A stretch of DNA of 64,000 bases from Orthonyx spaldingii (lineage: Eukaryota > Chordata > Aves > Passeriformes > Orthonychidae). The stretch lies in NCBI GenBank assembly GCA_013397795.1, contig VZTJ01000753.1, positions 1,383,410-1,447,409 on the forward strand. The letters run 5' to 3'. Shown here in pieces: positions 53,477-64,000 of this stretch; within the stretch, counting starts at the first letter, position 1, and each line of letters opens with the position of its first letter. The translations under genes and the position numbers were made by a program. A model generated the notes under the pieces. It was not told where the DNA came from. It did not search any database and saw only the letters and a list, made by a program, of their open reading frames with translations.

Positions 53477-53615
53477 ATTTCTGCTATTTTCTTCATATCA
53501 TAAAAATAATGAGAAATATGAGCCATCCCTTCGTAGGTCAGGCAAATATGGTCGAGAAGCTTATGGAACGAAACATTTCAGAGAAGTATATCCTAACAAG
53601 TGGATAGCAGACAAG
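53477..53615 (+). CDS. SPATA17: SPATA17 internal exon E: FSSYHKN / KWIADK block
   Basis: The first base completes Glu with exon D; 46 codons follow, ending in phase 0. The product reads FLLFSSYHKNNEKYEPSL, then SGKYGREAYGTKHF, and ends YPNKWIADK. FSSYHKN-EKY and KWI-DK are SPATA17 signatures near the C-terminus. The acceptor is ttgaatttcag; the donor is aag|gtgagt, strong, so the coding sequence continues into a further exon. In mammals only a short tail (roughly 25 residues, from memory) follows this point. Reading through the donor adds about 19 codons before a stop at 53670-53672, which would be an intron-retention product if used. Confidence 0.94.
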
Positions 53616-54261
53616 GTGAGTCACTTCAAAAACCAAGGATTTATTTACTTTTTTAGATTGCTGTTTTATTAGAACTAAGTGAATTTCAGTATGGTCCAGA
53701 GATCATGAAATACAATGGAATTCTTTCTAGCATGTTATAAAATCACATAGTTAGAGCTGTGATGAGATGTGAGATTTCCTTGACTCTTCGGTAAATTCAG
53801 TTTGAGGAAATTCAGCACCTGTTGGTTCTACAATATCAGGATTTAAGACCCTGATTAAGTAAAGCTTCAGTTACATGCATTTTACTAAGTTTCATTCTAT
53901 TTGTATTGCCTTTTCTGATTTAGGAGAGGTTGTATATTTACTCTTACACATTAAGATAAACTTTCAGGAAATTATGGCAAAACCTGATTAAAACAACATG
54001 ATATTTTACTGCTTACATTCCTTGGAAAAATCTTAAAACTAGTGAATAGCTATTTTTTATTTTAAGATCACCTCACTAAATTGCCTGCTTTGTCAGGAGC
54101 ATGTCATATATTTCTGGTTTTGTAGTGCTGCAAGAGGTAATTTTTCTCAGAACATGAGTTTGTGTAGTGTTTGCATTACTTCTATTTGTATGGGGTATCT
54201 TAATCACATTAAAATTTCTGATTACAATAAAAGATAATGGATGTTGTGGCTCTGTTCTGCA

Positions 54262-54688
54262 CTCTCTACCAAGATAGTTAGGGGACTGCAGTATCTTTTA
54301 TCGGAGGAGAGGCTGAGACAGCTGGAACACTTCAGTCTGGAGAAGAAAAGGCACAGGGGAGATCTTATTAAAGTGCATAAACACCTGATAGGAGTGAAGG
54401 AAGAACAGGGAGCCAAACTTTCAGATTCCGTAGTGTCCAGTGACAGGACAAGAGTCAATGAACACAAGTGAAGTGCATGAAATGCCACCTAAACACAAGC
54501 AAACACTTTTGTTTTTCTTCTTTTTCTATGAGGGTGACTGAACACTGGCACAGGTTGTCCAAAGATATTGTAAACCTTTATCCTTGGATATATCCATGGT
54601 CTTGGCAACCTGCTCTAGCTGAGTGGAGAGGCTGTAGGGGATGATCTCAAGAGGTCTCTTCCTACCTAAACAATTCTGGGATTTTGTA
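54262..54688 (+). mobile_element. CR1 LINE fragment, 3' end, diverged
   Basis: CR1-like text runs from 'ggactgcagtatcttttatc' and 'gaggctgagacagctggaac' through 'cttcagtctggagaagaaaa', 'gtgtccagtgacaggacaag', 'tgagggtgactgaacactgg', 'cacaggttgtccaaag' and 'gatgatctcaagaggtctct' to 'tcctacctaaacaattctggg'. It is about 430 bp and 5'-truncated. It has more mismatches to the CR1 pattern than the 40.4 kb copy, so it is probably an older insertion of a different subfamily. Short open frames inside it, including the one at 54241-54471, are remnants and not functional. Confidence 0.9.
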
Positions 54689-57600
54689 AGATAAAACTTC
54701 CCTGAAAGTAGTTTAACATTTGTAAATATATGGCAAGTTACATGGAATCTTAGTTGGAGAAGGAACATTCTTAAAAGGCTTTTTCCTCAAAACTTTAAGC
54801 TTTAAAAATAAGCTCAGAGTAAAATTTTGGTATTTCAGCATGCATTAATTATATCTGCTTGCAGATAAAACATCAACAATCAAACAAAAAAATTCTGTAT
54901 TGGTCTTTCAAAAGCAATGAGTGGTAGATATGACTGGCAGAAGTCCCACAGCATAAGTATGCTTTATAAAAAGGACCTAAATGTCTTATTTCTGGTACTC
55001 ATCTTCTCCTGTAAAGACTTGGTTTTCCAGTTCTTAGCAGTTCTTGCTCAGTCTCAGATGATGATATAAAAAAATCATAAGATATTTGTACTGTATATCA
55101 TTTCACACATATATAAACTATGGGCTTAGCTGAAACAACTAAACTCACTTTACTTGTGATCTTGGATAGATATCAACCTAAATGTCGGAAAGTGAATAGC
55201 TGTATACATTAACCCAACATGACACAGAGCCTTCCAACCCCAATTCTAAATCAATATGAAGCTTCCATTAGTAGCTGCTTACCCCAATAGAGAGATAAGA
55301 GGAGAAAGGAGCTATTTATGACATACCTACTGCTTTAATGGGTAATTATTATCATCAGGAAAAAAACCCAAAGAGAACTATGGAACCTCAAGCTCTTCAC
55401 TGCAATTTAATGGAAAAGGCCTACAGGCAGGTGTGAGGTCATACTTTCATAATCGTTAAATTTGATAGAACTCTGTCACTTTCTTATTTCTAAACTCTAT
55501 GAAAATTTTGAATACATCAGTGCCATGAACAAAATTATCCTGTTCTAATGAATCACAAGGCTAAAGGGCATGTAACAAAATATTAGAAAACAAATCAGAT
55601 TTTTGCTTAACAGTTTGTCTGCTGAATACAACCCTCTTTTAAGTTTACCACAAGGTTATATTTCTGTGGATGCAACTTCTATTACAACCTGAATAGCTGA
55701 TATCACTGCCGTGATCTCTATTCAGTTTCTGACAGTCTTATGCGAAACAAGTTTCTTGTATTGTTGCTGGTAGGACCGTGTAAGTTCTTCCAAGGAGTCA
55801 GTTCAGTGGTCAGGGGATCAGTGACCCCTCTGAACTGCTGAAGTATTATTTGATGTTAGCTGACTTTTTATAATATTATGTATAAAAAAGTTTTTTTGTG
55901 TGTGTGCATGAGCATGTCCTAGTTGTATTTTCCTGAGGTTTTCATGTGTTTATTACTGTGCAATTTAATTCAAGTCACAAAAAGATTAGTATGTAAATTA
56001 TATAATTACTTTAGAAGCAAAATGAACAACAATGAAAAATATTGCCTTGTTACATTTCTTCTGGAAAGTGAAAGGTTATTAGCATAGATTTCCTCTAAAC
56101 ATAATAATTACCATATCTATGTGAGGAAAAGTTAATAGTTCTTTTTTTCATCTAGTTATAATCTGAAAATTTTTATCTCATTCTGTTTACATTTCAAAGA
56201 AGTTTGAATTAAGGGAAAAAGTGTTATGTTCTAATTATTCATTATAAATAAACAAGGAATGGAAATACAACACCTCGAGTGAAACCGAGTCTGGTTAGCT
56301 TACTCAGTAAATAAGTATAAAACATAAAAATGCTTACACATTATAAGTTTTACATTATATACCTAAATACATTGGAATGCCTTTGATAGCATTTAAGTGA
56401 GTAGTTTCAATATAAAAAATTTACTAGTCACTAGGAAATTAATCTACAATGATAGGTTCCAATGTAGATGGACAGTCAAGGGATCAAATACACTAACTAT
56501 AGTCTTTCAGCTGTCAAAACACTCACATATGTTCATATTTGCTGAGGCAGAAATGATAGCTTACAGTCTTTAATCGGTATTGGAATTAGTTTGCATATGC
56601 ATTTTAGAAAACTGACTTTAATGACAGCATTTAATGTTTTCTTATTTGTAAAATTCAGGAAGTGGTAGTTTAAGATGTTCCATTCTGATAGATTCTTCCC
56701 TCTGATGCCTTATTATAGGTGAATTACAGTACAACTGAATCACGGTTTCATTATTTGCACAGGCATTTTGGCCCTAAACAGGATTTTATTATCTACAAAG
56801 CATAAAAATACCCAGGACTGCAAAGAATTAATTTAGAGAACCTAAGCATATTGCACAGAACATAAAGTTGACCTTTACCGTCTACAGCTTTTGGAATGGA
56901 GTGGGATGTGGAACACATCGTAGATTTAATGTGGCACAACGCTGTCTGCAGAAACTTGGGTGGGACTGTGACTGCCTGCCCATTGCACCCGATGATTGAA
57001 TCTGCTGTCACCAGCATCCTGATAATAATGAACATTCAGCTTAACGACCGTGATTATGATTATCATAATTGATGTGCAAGTGCAGTGTGTGGGGATCATT
57101 ACAGCTGAACTGTACAGCACAGAAACATGCCTTACTTATAGATAATTTTACTTTTATGTATTGATTGGGATAAAATATGCCTTTCAAGTTCAACAGGCCA
57201 GCCTGATATAATTTTAGTAAGATTTCTACATGTATGAATTGATGTTTATGAGCTTGCTGCAAAACAGTCATTTTAGCTGTTTGTTTTGAATTGTTTCATT
57301 CCATTAATAATGGGAAATAAATAATCAGATGTTGTCTAATGGAAATCACTTATAGAGTATTGCCAGTTAATCAAATATCAGCTTCAAATAATTCTGATTA
57401 TCATGGCCTTGCCTGGGCTAGGAAAAATAACCCTTGTAATTCACCACCACCACAATTCTACTTTTGGTGGAGCAGCGGAAACAGGGCTGTGGTCAACAGA
57501 GCTGGCATTTTCACACTGTACTGTGTAGCCATTAGAGCAGGCAATAGTTGTTCCATATTTACATTATATCACTTCTATCCTTGTGACCAGAGGCAGAGAA

Positions 57601-58528
57601 TTACAGGCTCAGATTCAGTCAGTGAAGATAAAGGCACAATCAACAGCTTCGGTTGATTTTGTTCAACAGTGATTGCCTTCAACTGCAATTGCATGAAGTT
57701 GCAGAAGTATTTAATTAAATCATGACATATATAACAGATAAACACAACTATGAGAATATATTTCAAGCCAGAGTTTATATAAAGAATGTTGCAACATAAT
57801 ATAATGAAAAGTATAGAGTTTCATTGCTTTACATTAGGCATAAATTTGGCTCTTTGTCCAAGAACTGAAAGATTTTCAATCTGGATTAATAGAGAAAACA
57901 GATGATGGAAAAAATTCTTGTAGAAGGGGAAAGTGATTTTTTTCTGTTTGAAAGTTAGTTTTGCCTCTTGTAGGGTCAACACATACAACAGTCATGTCTA
58001 GTGGATGATGTCATTATGAGGCAGAATTTTTGACAGGCTATTTGTGCTTTTCCATCCCTGACTATACTGAAATTTATTTAAATTCCATCTTAACTCCATT
58101 TTTCTAACTTTCCAGTGATTTGACTTGAGAATAGATATAATCTATATGAAGTTTTAAATTCTTCTTGCACAGACTATGACTTCATTTTTATTAAAGGAAT
58201 TTGCTTGTTCTCATTTTGATTAGGAAAAAAGATTATCCAAGAACTTTTACGAGTATAGTGTGATATTGGCTACTGAATGTACATCTGAACTGTCAGCTTT
58301 ATTACCTTTTAAAACTTTAAAGGCCATATTTACCAGTGTGCTTTGTGACAGAAGTTACTAATGTACATAAGAAGAGCTAGCACATGTTTTGAATATCAGA
58401 TCCTTAGGTCCCCAATCCAACTTCAGTGTGTTTTCCTAGGCAGTGCAGAGCTTACCTAATGTGGCAGCCAGAAGGGAATTATTAGATGAGCTGTACGAGT
58501 TTGCTTGTTCCAGTACTGGTTTCCTCAT

Positions 58529-58604
58529 GAGCCATGTCAGGGATAATAAGGGTTGTTGCCAAAGTATGATGCACTCCAGCGATCCCCGGCCCATGACATG
58601 GCTC
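58529..58604. repeat. Inverted repeat, 11-bp perfect arms
   Basis: GAGCCATGTCA (58529-58539) and TGACATGGCTC (58594-58604) are exact reverse complements, with a further G-G/C-C match on the inner side, around a loop of about 50 bases. Pairing does not extend outward, so this may be chance rather than a transposon relic. Confidence 0.5.
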
Positions 58605-59129
58605 CTCTGTGGTTATTACTGGTGGCATGACTTGATGTATCTATTCAGATGCTCCAAATGGACCCTTAGTTTGAGTTATCAGTTATCTGCTCCCAACGAA
58701 AAACTGCTTTCTCTCACTTTTTTTTGCTATCCTGAGTCCTGCGCCAAACCAAATAACTTAAATCCAAGGATCTGGTCCTACAACAATGCATCTTGTACTG
58801 TTCATGAAAAGTCTGTCTTTTGTACCCTGTAACATATGTCTTCTGCTCTCAAAAGAACCACTTGGAGTCAGAATGCTGCTGTATCTTCACATGAAAATCA
58901 ACCTGAGTGATTCCCTGCCTCCACATAGGGTGATTCCCATAGCAGCATTACTCTTCAGAGCTATGAGCTCCTTGGAGCTCAGGTGTTTGGCCACCTGATT
59001 AGGTAGTACAGAAAAAGAGCGATGTTGCCCAATTTAATATCACAGAACAACTTAATAAGCAGGTGGTGTCTGAAACTGAGTAACTAAAAGTATCTTAAAG
59101 TCACTTTTGCAGCTTCTAATTCTGTCGCC

Positions 59130-59148
59130 TTTTTTTTTTTTTTTTTTT
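59130..59148. repeat. Poly(T) run, 19 bases
   Basis: Nineteen consecutive T occur in intron or flank. There is no adjoining SINE-like or processed-transcript sequence on either side that would mark it as a retrotransposon tail. Confidence 0.9.
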
Positions 59149-62100
59149 GGTAAATGTCATAATGTACTGTTGAGAAGGACAGGTATTAAGAAAATGGAAG
59201 TGTGCTATGTCCAAAAACGGAAACACCAGACATTACCTCTCATTCACAGGACTAGAATGAAATATCTCTTATTATAAGATGCATCCATTCGGTCTTCCTG
59301 GAAAGCAGATGATGATTCCAACTTCTGACAGTTTACATAATGATCTTTCCAGGTTCCTTATGACTGTGTATTATTTACAGAAATACACTTTTTTATGAAG
59401 ATCACTTCAGTGCTCCCACTGGAAAGGTTCTTGAGCTGTAGATTGTTTCCTTTGAGAAAATCCTTAAGGTCACCACTGTTGAGTTGCCTTGGAAAAATGC
59501 ACCCTTGATATATGATTATTAATGATTATTCACTATCAGTGAGATTCCAAATTGTTTTCTTAGTTGTAGAAAGATGGTAAACACTGTGAAGCAAATTAAA
59601 ACATTCAAAATATATCTTTGGCTACTGTTTAACTAAATACAGAAAAGAATCTGGATAAGTGGAAACTGAGAAAACTTTCTGGTGGAGGTTATTGATGAGT
59701 TACAGTCTGAATTTGAAGGAATGCTACAAAGTAGTGACTGAGAAGAGCTGAACTATTCAATTATTTGCATAAGGAGAGATACTGTCACCAGTAGTCTAAT
59801 CAAATCCATTCTAGTGGTTATTTGTAAGGGTTTGGGGGCAACTAGTTGAATATTTTATAAAACCTGATTTTCAGTTCTGTAATTTCTCAGCGGGAAAATG
59901 CAGTCCCTTGATGATGATCCAAGGCTTTGAAGAATAAATTGATTCGAAAGAGAAAATTAGATGGCACTTATTATACTGTCTAACTAGCAATCCTGTGTCA
60001 TTTGTCTGTTGGATGATGAATGTCTTGCTTTGCCTTCCTTCCCCATTTAATAATGTAACTTGCATCTTAGTGCTATAAAAGAAAACCTTGCTGTTTTAGT
60101 ATGAGTTAACTTTAACCAGTATTTCTCTGAGAGAGGTGCACGTATGTTTAAACTTTCTAAATAATTCCCATTGTACACATTGCTTAAATGTTTTAAAGCC
60201 TCTTAATCAGAAACACTTTAGAAATAGAGTATCTTGCCTATTCCTTCAGTACGTGCTTAGAGTGTATTACAGTAACTTGTGGCACAGCTTTAAATTGGAA
60301 AAAAATCAGTTAATCTAGAAACAGTAGATACTGGAGTTACACCTAATTTGTTTTGTTTGTACTGGTTTAAGTGTTGACTTATTTGGATATGATTTTGTTT
60401 GTTGGAATTTAAAATCCATACACTAAACTGGGAAATCCATGGCCTTGCCTTTTCATGTCAGTTTTGGATAGGCTGTTCAGTATTCTTGGAATTAAGTAGA
60501 TTTTTTTATATGTATGTCAAACATAATGTATTTCAACTCAATTCAATTTGCCACAATATTGAATTAAAAAGGCTATATTTTGAAGTCACTTAAAATTCTT
60601 TATGGAACTTATCTGCAAAAGCAAGCTACTTATTATTTGATAATACTCACCGAGACCTTGCTTGTGCTTGTTAAATAGAGTTGAAATTAAAGTAACTGAA
60701 AGCTTTTCACAGTCCTCTGAGAATTATGTGGGCCGTACAACTGTTGAAAACTGCAGGTTTGAGATCTGATCCTCAGCCCTAGCATAATTGAGATATATCC
60801 ACGGAGCTAGGCTAATTGGCATCAGGTAAGTATCTGGCCCATAATGAATATATTCAATATGTAAATACATGCCTTTCAGAAAGAATGTTCTATGAAAAAT
60901 GGTGTTACATGTTTTCTCAGAAAAATAGACTTTTTAAATCTCAACTTTAAATGTACATTGCTGGTGAGTTTGCAAAATTCAGGTCTACAGAGACACATAT
61001 TTTGATGACTTTCTTGCAACAGATACACTTAGGACTACAGAGTGTTGCATCTTGAAATGATGTCTGAATTAGAGATTTTGTTGACTCATTTGATTATATA
61101 GTTTTATAATTTAAATGCTAATAATATCTATAGGTATTCTGGAAGAATTCTAAAATATTATGCCAGGTATGAGCCCAAGTTGAAAGAAAGGCTGTAAGTT
61201 TGGGGGTTTTTTGTTTGTTTTGATGCTCTCTCCAGAGAGCAAAAGTACATTATTCTCAGAGCAGTAGGACTTCAATGCAGAAAAACGGATTTTAGAGTAA
61301 CCTACATTCCTTGAATAGGAAAAATCACAGTAAAAGCTTTGTGTAGTTATGTTGGAGTGAATGAGATATGGAAAGTAGTACAGACTGCTTGTTGTCTTAA
61401 TGATTTGACACAAGTTTTTACTGCTTCTTCCTTTAAAATTTATGTTATGAATCAATTCTGGATTCATTTGCCCCATTTTAAATCACAGTATGATATTCAC
61501 TTTGAAATATGCTTCAGCATTTATTCATTTAATGCAATGAAGAGCTGTTTTCAACATACCATTTACAAACTCAGGTTAAAAGGATGTTCCACCATGATAA
61601 ACCATATTATTTCTTCTCTTACAGTTTTTGTTGATCTCAGCATAATACTCATATGGAAACTGAAAGGCATATCCACATAAGAAATGTTTTTATGAATAGG
61701 TGTATTGACATGTGTTAATGTTCTAGAATGAAAGTTATGGAATTATTCAGGAATAACCTTTGCACTTCAAATTCAGACTTCACTTCCATGTAAATAATCT
61801 TACAAGCTTTGATGAGTTAATGTATAGAGGTAACCACACCTCAGGTAGAGGGGATAGGGTACAAAGACTGAAGCACACAGTACCTGTTTCACAACTGTAT
61901 TGGTTTTGTTTCTCATAATGAGAATATTTGAGAAGGAATTTACATTTTGACTGTGATAATAGGAGCTAATAATATTCCTGGCTTGTGGCTTTGAGGCATG
62001 TTAGGATTTCTCACCTGTAGTCATGTGAAGCAATGGCAGCATATCTGGTAAGTGCTTATCATTACCAAGCAAACATCCTGCCCTTTTTAAAGAATAGCTT

Positions 62101-63009
62101 GTTAGATATAAGTGTCTCAAACTTAGGGGGGAGAAAAGGAAAAAGAGAAACAATAAAAACATTGCATATTAACAGACTTTGTGCACTAATGCAAAGCTGC
62201 TTGATTGAGCAGTGTAGTGTCAACCATGTCTTTCTTCTAATGCTAAAAGTAATGCACATAGACAGAGTGACAATCAGAGTACAGCCTCCCATCAGCTGTA
62301 ATTAATCTTTTAGTTAACAGAGACTAGAAAAGCTTCTCATCAGCCTCTTCTGAAGTCTGAGGCACCCTGTTTTTTGATGTTTGCATTCTGAGTAAAATTG
62401 TCCCCACCAGTTCTAACAAATTGAAACACCAGGCTAATTATGGCAGCTAATGAAGTGTGTGGAATGGTCACAGCTTGTCGTGAAACTGTTCCTTCAGCTC
62501 AGATTAGAGTTTCATCAATCACTTTTTTAAACTGATCCAGAATTGCTTCTGCCCAGTGCTTGGCATTTTTAATGCTGTTTCTGTAATTGGTTTTTTCCCC
62601 AAAGCTTAGGCTATTTTTTGAAATATTACATACTCAGGACAGGACTTACAAACTCCAGTTTATAAAAAAACATTTCATTATTGCCTCTATCAGCTGATCA
62701 AGTGCTAGAAAGCTAATAAAAGAAGCAGAAATATAAAATTTGATATATTGCTTTTAATCCAGCTAAAGGTAGCAATAAAGCATATACACATATATGTATA
62801 TGAATCATTATTACTGTGGGCTGGATGTACACTGCAATCTCATGAGACATGGTTTGTGGGTTGGATGGTTCAAATCCTACTGAAAGACCTAAATGAAATG
62901 AATGACTTCGTCTTAGCTTATTTCCTAGTGGATTGTGGTCCTCCGTATATCACTCAAAGAGTTTGGCATGATTTGTAGTTTTTGTAGATACCCAAGCCTT
63001 TGGCAAAAG

Positions 63010-63132
63010 GAAGACCAAAATGTGTTGCTATTTAAAGAATTTCCACACTTCAGTTCAAATCTGAAGTCCTCAGGGAAGTATGGGGAAACTTTACAGTATA
63101 ACTTATATTGCTACTATACTGTCAATGAATAA
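63010..63132 (+). CDS. SPATA17: Possible terminal coding exon of SPATA17 (low confidence)
   Basis: After an AG at 63008-63009, a phase-0 frame runs 40 codons to a TAA. It starts EDQNVLLFKEF and contains SGKYGETL, loosely resembling the mammalian SPATA17 tail in two places: a Gln-x-Val-Leu start and a Lys-Tyr-Gly. An AATAAA hexamer overlaps the stop (63128-63133). Against it, the acceptor is poor (cctttggcaaaag), the match needs an insertion of about nine residues, and the region is AT-rich enough to give such coincidences. The true last exon may instead lie past base 64000. Confidence 0.2.
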   Translation, partial: EDQNVLLFKEFPHFSSNLKSSGKYGETLQYNLYCYYTVNE

Positions 63133-64000
63133 ATTAGCATATAAAACATTGTAAAAATTCCCAGTTCCTCTTCATTTATAAGATATAATCATACTTAGCT
63201 ATACCTTGAAGGTTCTGTATAGACATTAAAGGCGTAGATGTTAAAGTCTCAGGCTAAATTCTTTCCTCAACATGGCCAACAGAGTGTCGAATTTAGTTCA
63301 GAAGTTATCCAGCTGAAAAATGAAATGAACTTTTGCTTATGCACTGGCATAGAACATCGCTGCATAAGTTGTTGCATTTAGTAGAAACATAAAACATATT
63401 CATATCAGAACCAATGCAGCATGGTTTTAGTTTTCAAATTGCTCAACAATCTTTCTTTAAAATTTGTGCTAATAAGTGTAATCCGTATCATTTTTCTGAA
63501 CAGTGTTGAACCTGAAACAATGTTTGGCCATAAATACCAGCTGTTCTTCTCCCCAAAGCTTCTAATCAGCAGGTTTGTCAGAACTAACTTCGTGCCAATG
63601 CCAAAACAAATCTGTGGCACCTCAGTGAGTAATCACTGTAGCTGATGCTATTCCTGAACTGTATCAAAGAACTGGTGAATTTACACAGAAGAAAAAGTGC
63701 CATTGAAAACATGACACATAAAGAAGATACGTTATCATACGTGAGTAAAGACAGAAAAAAAAAATAGCAATAGGTATTAGTCTAAAAGCTTTTGTTCCCG
63801 TTTTATTGATTAATGAGAGCATTTGTAAACACTGGATGGGAGATGAGTAGTTTTTCTAGTGTTAGCTGATCTGCAAAGTAAGCTGCCTGCAAAATGAGGA
63901 AATATTCATGTTTGATCATTTCTATCTCTCCTGAAGATAGCTTGTATTTCTGGAAGATGAAAGCTGGTTTTCTCTTTAGCTTTCATCAGTGCTAGGGCAC

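Larger units (their letters stand above)
4503..53615 (+). other. SPATA17: SPATA17 gene, partial (five internal coding exons and four complete introns)
   Basis: This entry ties the five exons into one gene. The exon lengths are 104, 124, 204, 152 and 139 nt, totalling 723 nt or 241 codons, and the joined frame stays open. Junction phases are 2, 0, 0 and 2, and the last exon ends in phase 0. The intervening introns are about 17.2, 17.1, 5.6 and 8.5 kb, each GT-AG. The encoded order (IQ motif, Lys/Glu-rich helix, IPGIYNSP, GPFRD/RYRPLEPTLRVAE, FSSYHKN/KWIADK) is that of mammalian SPATA17, recognised from memory of the family. SPATA17 is known as a testis-enriched IQ-domain protein linked to spermatogenesis and the sperm flagellum; its role in this species is inferred. 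The start codon, earlier IQ motifs and promoter lie before base 1, and the C-terminal exon is not securely located. Confidence 0.93.
53616..64000 (+). other. Downstream SPATA17 intron and/or gene end
   Basis: This follows a strong gtgagt donor. I expected one short terminal coding exon beginning in phase 0 but found no convincing match; a weak candidate is given separately at 63010-63132. The stretch holds a CR1 fragment (54262-54688), a run of 19 T (59130-59148), an inverted repeat (58529-58604) and otherwise AT-rich sequence. Frames such as 57339-57656, 58443-58832 and 61339-61680 lack recognisable domains. No neighbouring gene was identified before the window ends. Confidence 0.7.

Noticed and set aside
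58442..58832. A 129-residue frame after a plausible acceptor (ttttcctag), starting AVQSLPNVAARREL, considered as the last SPATA17 exon
   Set aside because: The resemblance to the SPATA17 tail is limited to a Gln-Ser-Leu-Pro-like start, and the rest (very Cys/Trp-rich) does not fit. Left as a chance frame.
59389..59511. Frame containing ITSVLPLERF, considered as the terminal exon
   Set aside because: Similar only over about six residues to the expected tail, the acceptor is poor (ttatgaag) and no Lys-Tyr-Gly follows.
61224..61241. Hairpin TGCTCTCT-CC-AGAGAGCA
   Set aside because: The stem is only 8 bp with a 2-base loop, too short for a microRNA precursor, with no extended pairing around it.
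1..64000. A novel or undescribed system (operon, defence island, CRISPR, provirus)
   Set aside because: The window is ordinary vertebrate intron and exon sequence. No clustered repeats with spacers, no retroviral genes or LTR pair and no unknown multi-gene cluster were seen.

Overview
The window is vertebrate nuclear DNA, very probably from a bird. It is AT-rich and has no bacterial-style gene packing. Almost all of it is intron, with short exons bounded by GT-AG splice sites. It contains three truncated CR1 LINE fragments, two of which end in the ATTCTATG-type 3' repeat typical of avian CR1. The low repeat load for 64 kb also fits a bird better than a crocodilian or turtle. No prokaryotic operon, CRISPR array, rRNA or tRNA gene was seen.

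One gene is recognisable: SPATA17 (spermatogenesis-associated protein 17, an IQ-motif protein), on the + strand and partial at both ends. Five internal coding exons were placed: 4503-4606, 21798-21921, 39001-39204, 44780-44931 and 53477-53615. They splice in frame into 241 codons with no stop. In order they carry a complete IQ (calmodulin-type) motif, a Lys/Glu-rich helical segment ending in QARKMHYLLS, a Pro-rich IPGIYNSP segment, the GPFRD...RYRPLEPTLRVAE block and an FSSYHKN...KWIADK block. This order matches mammalian SPATA17. The N-terminal exons lie upstream of base 1. The short terminal exon is not securely placed; one weak candidate is at 63010-63132.

Layout: 1-4502 is upstream intron with a reverse-oriented CR1 near 3.4 kb. 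4607-21797 and 21922-39000 are two ~17 kb introns holding only small tandem duplications, simple repeats and palindromes. 39205-44779 is a 5.6 kb intron with a CR1, a MITE-like palindrome and a long AAAGG tract containing a 258-base assembly gap. 44932-53476 is an 8.5 kb intron. 53616-64000 is the downstream intron and/or gene end, with a third CR1. Most open frames in the window are chance ORFs inside introns.

No previously undescribed biological system was found. The points most worth a second look are a possible in-frame 27-codon extension of the third exon, the unresolved terminal exon, the polypurine tract ending 45 bases before an acceptor site, and the small palindromic transposon relic.
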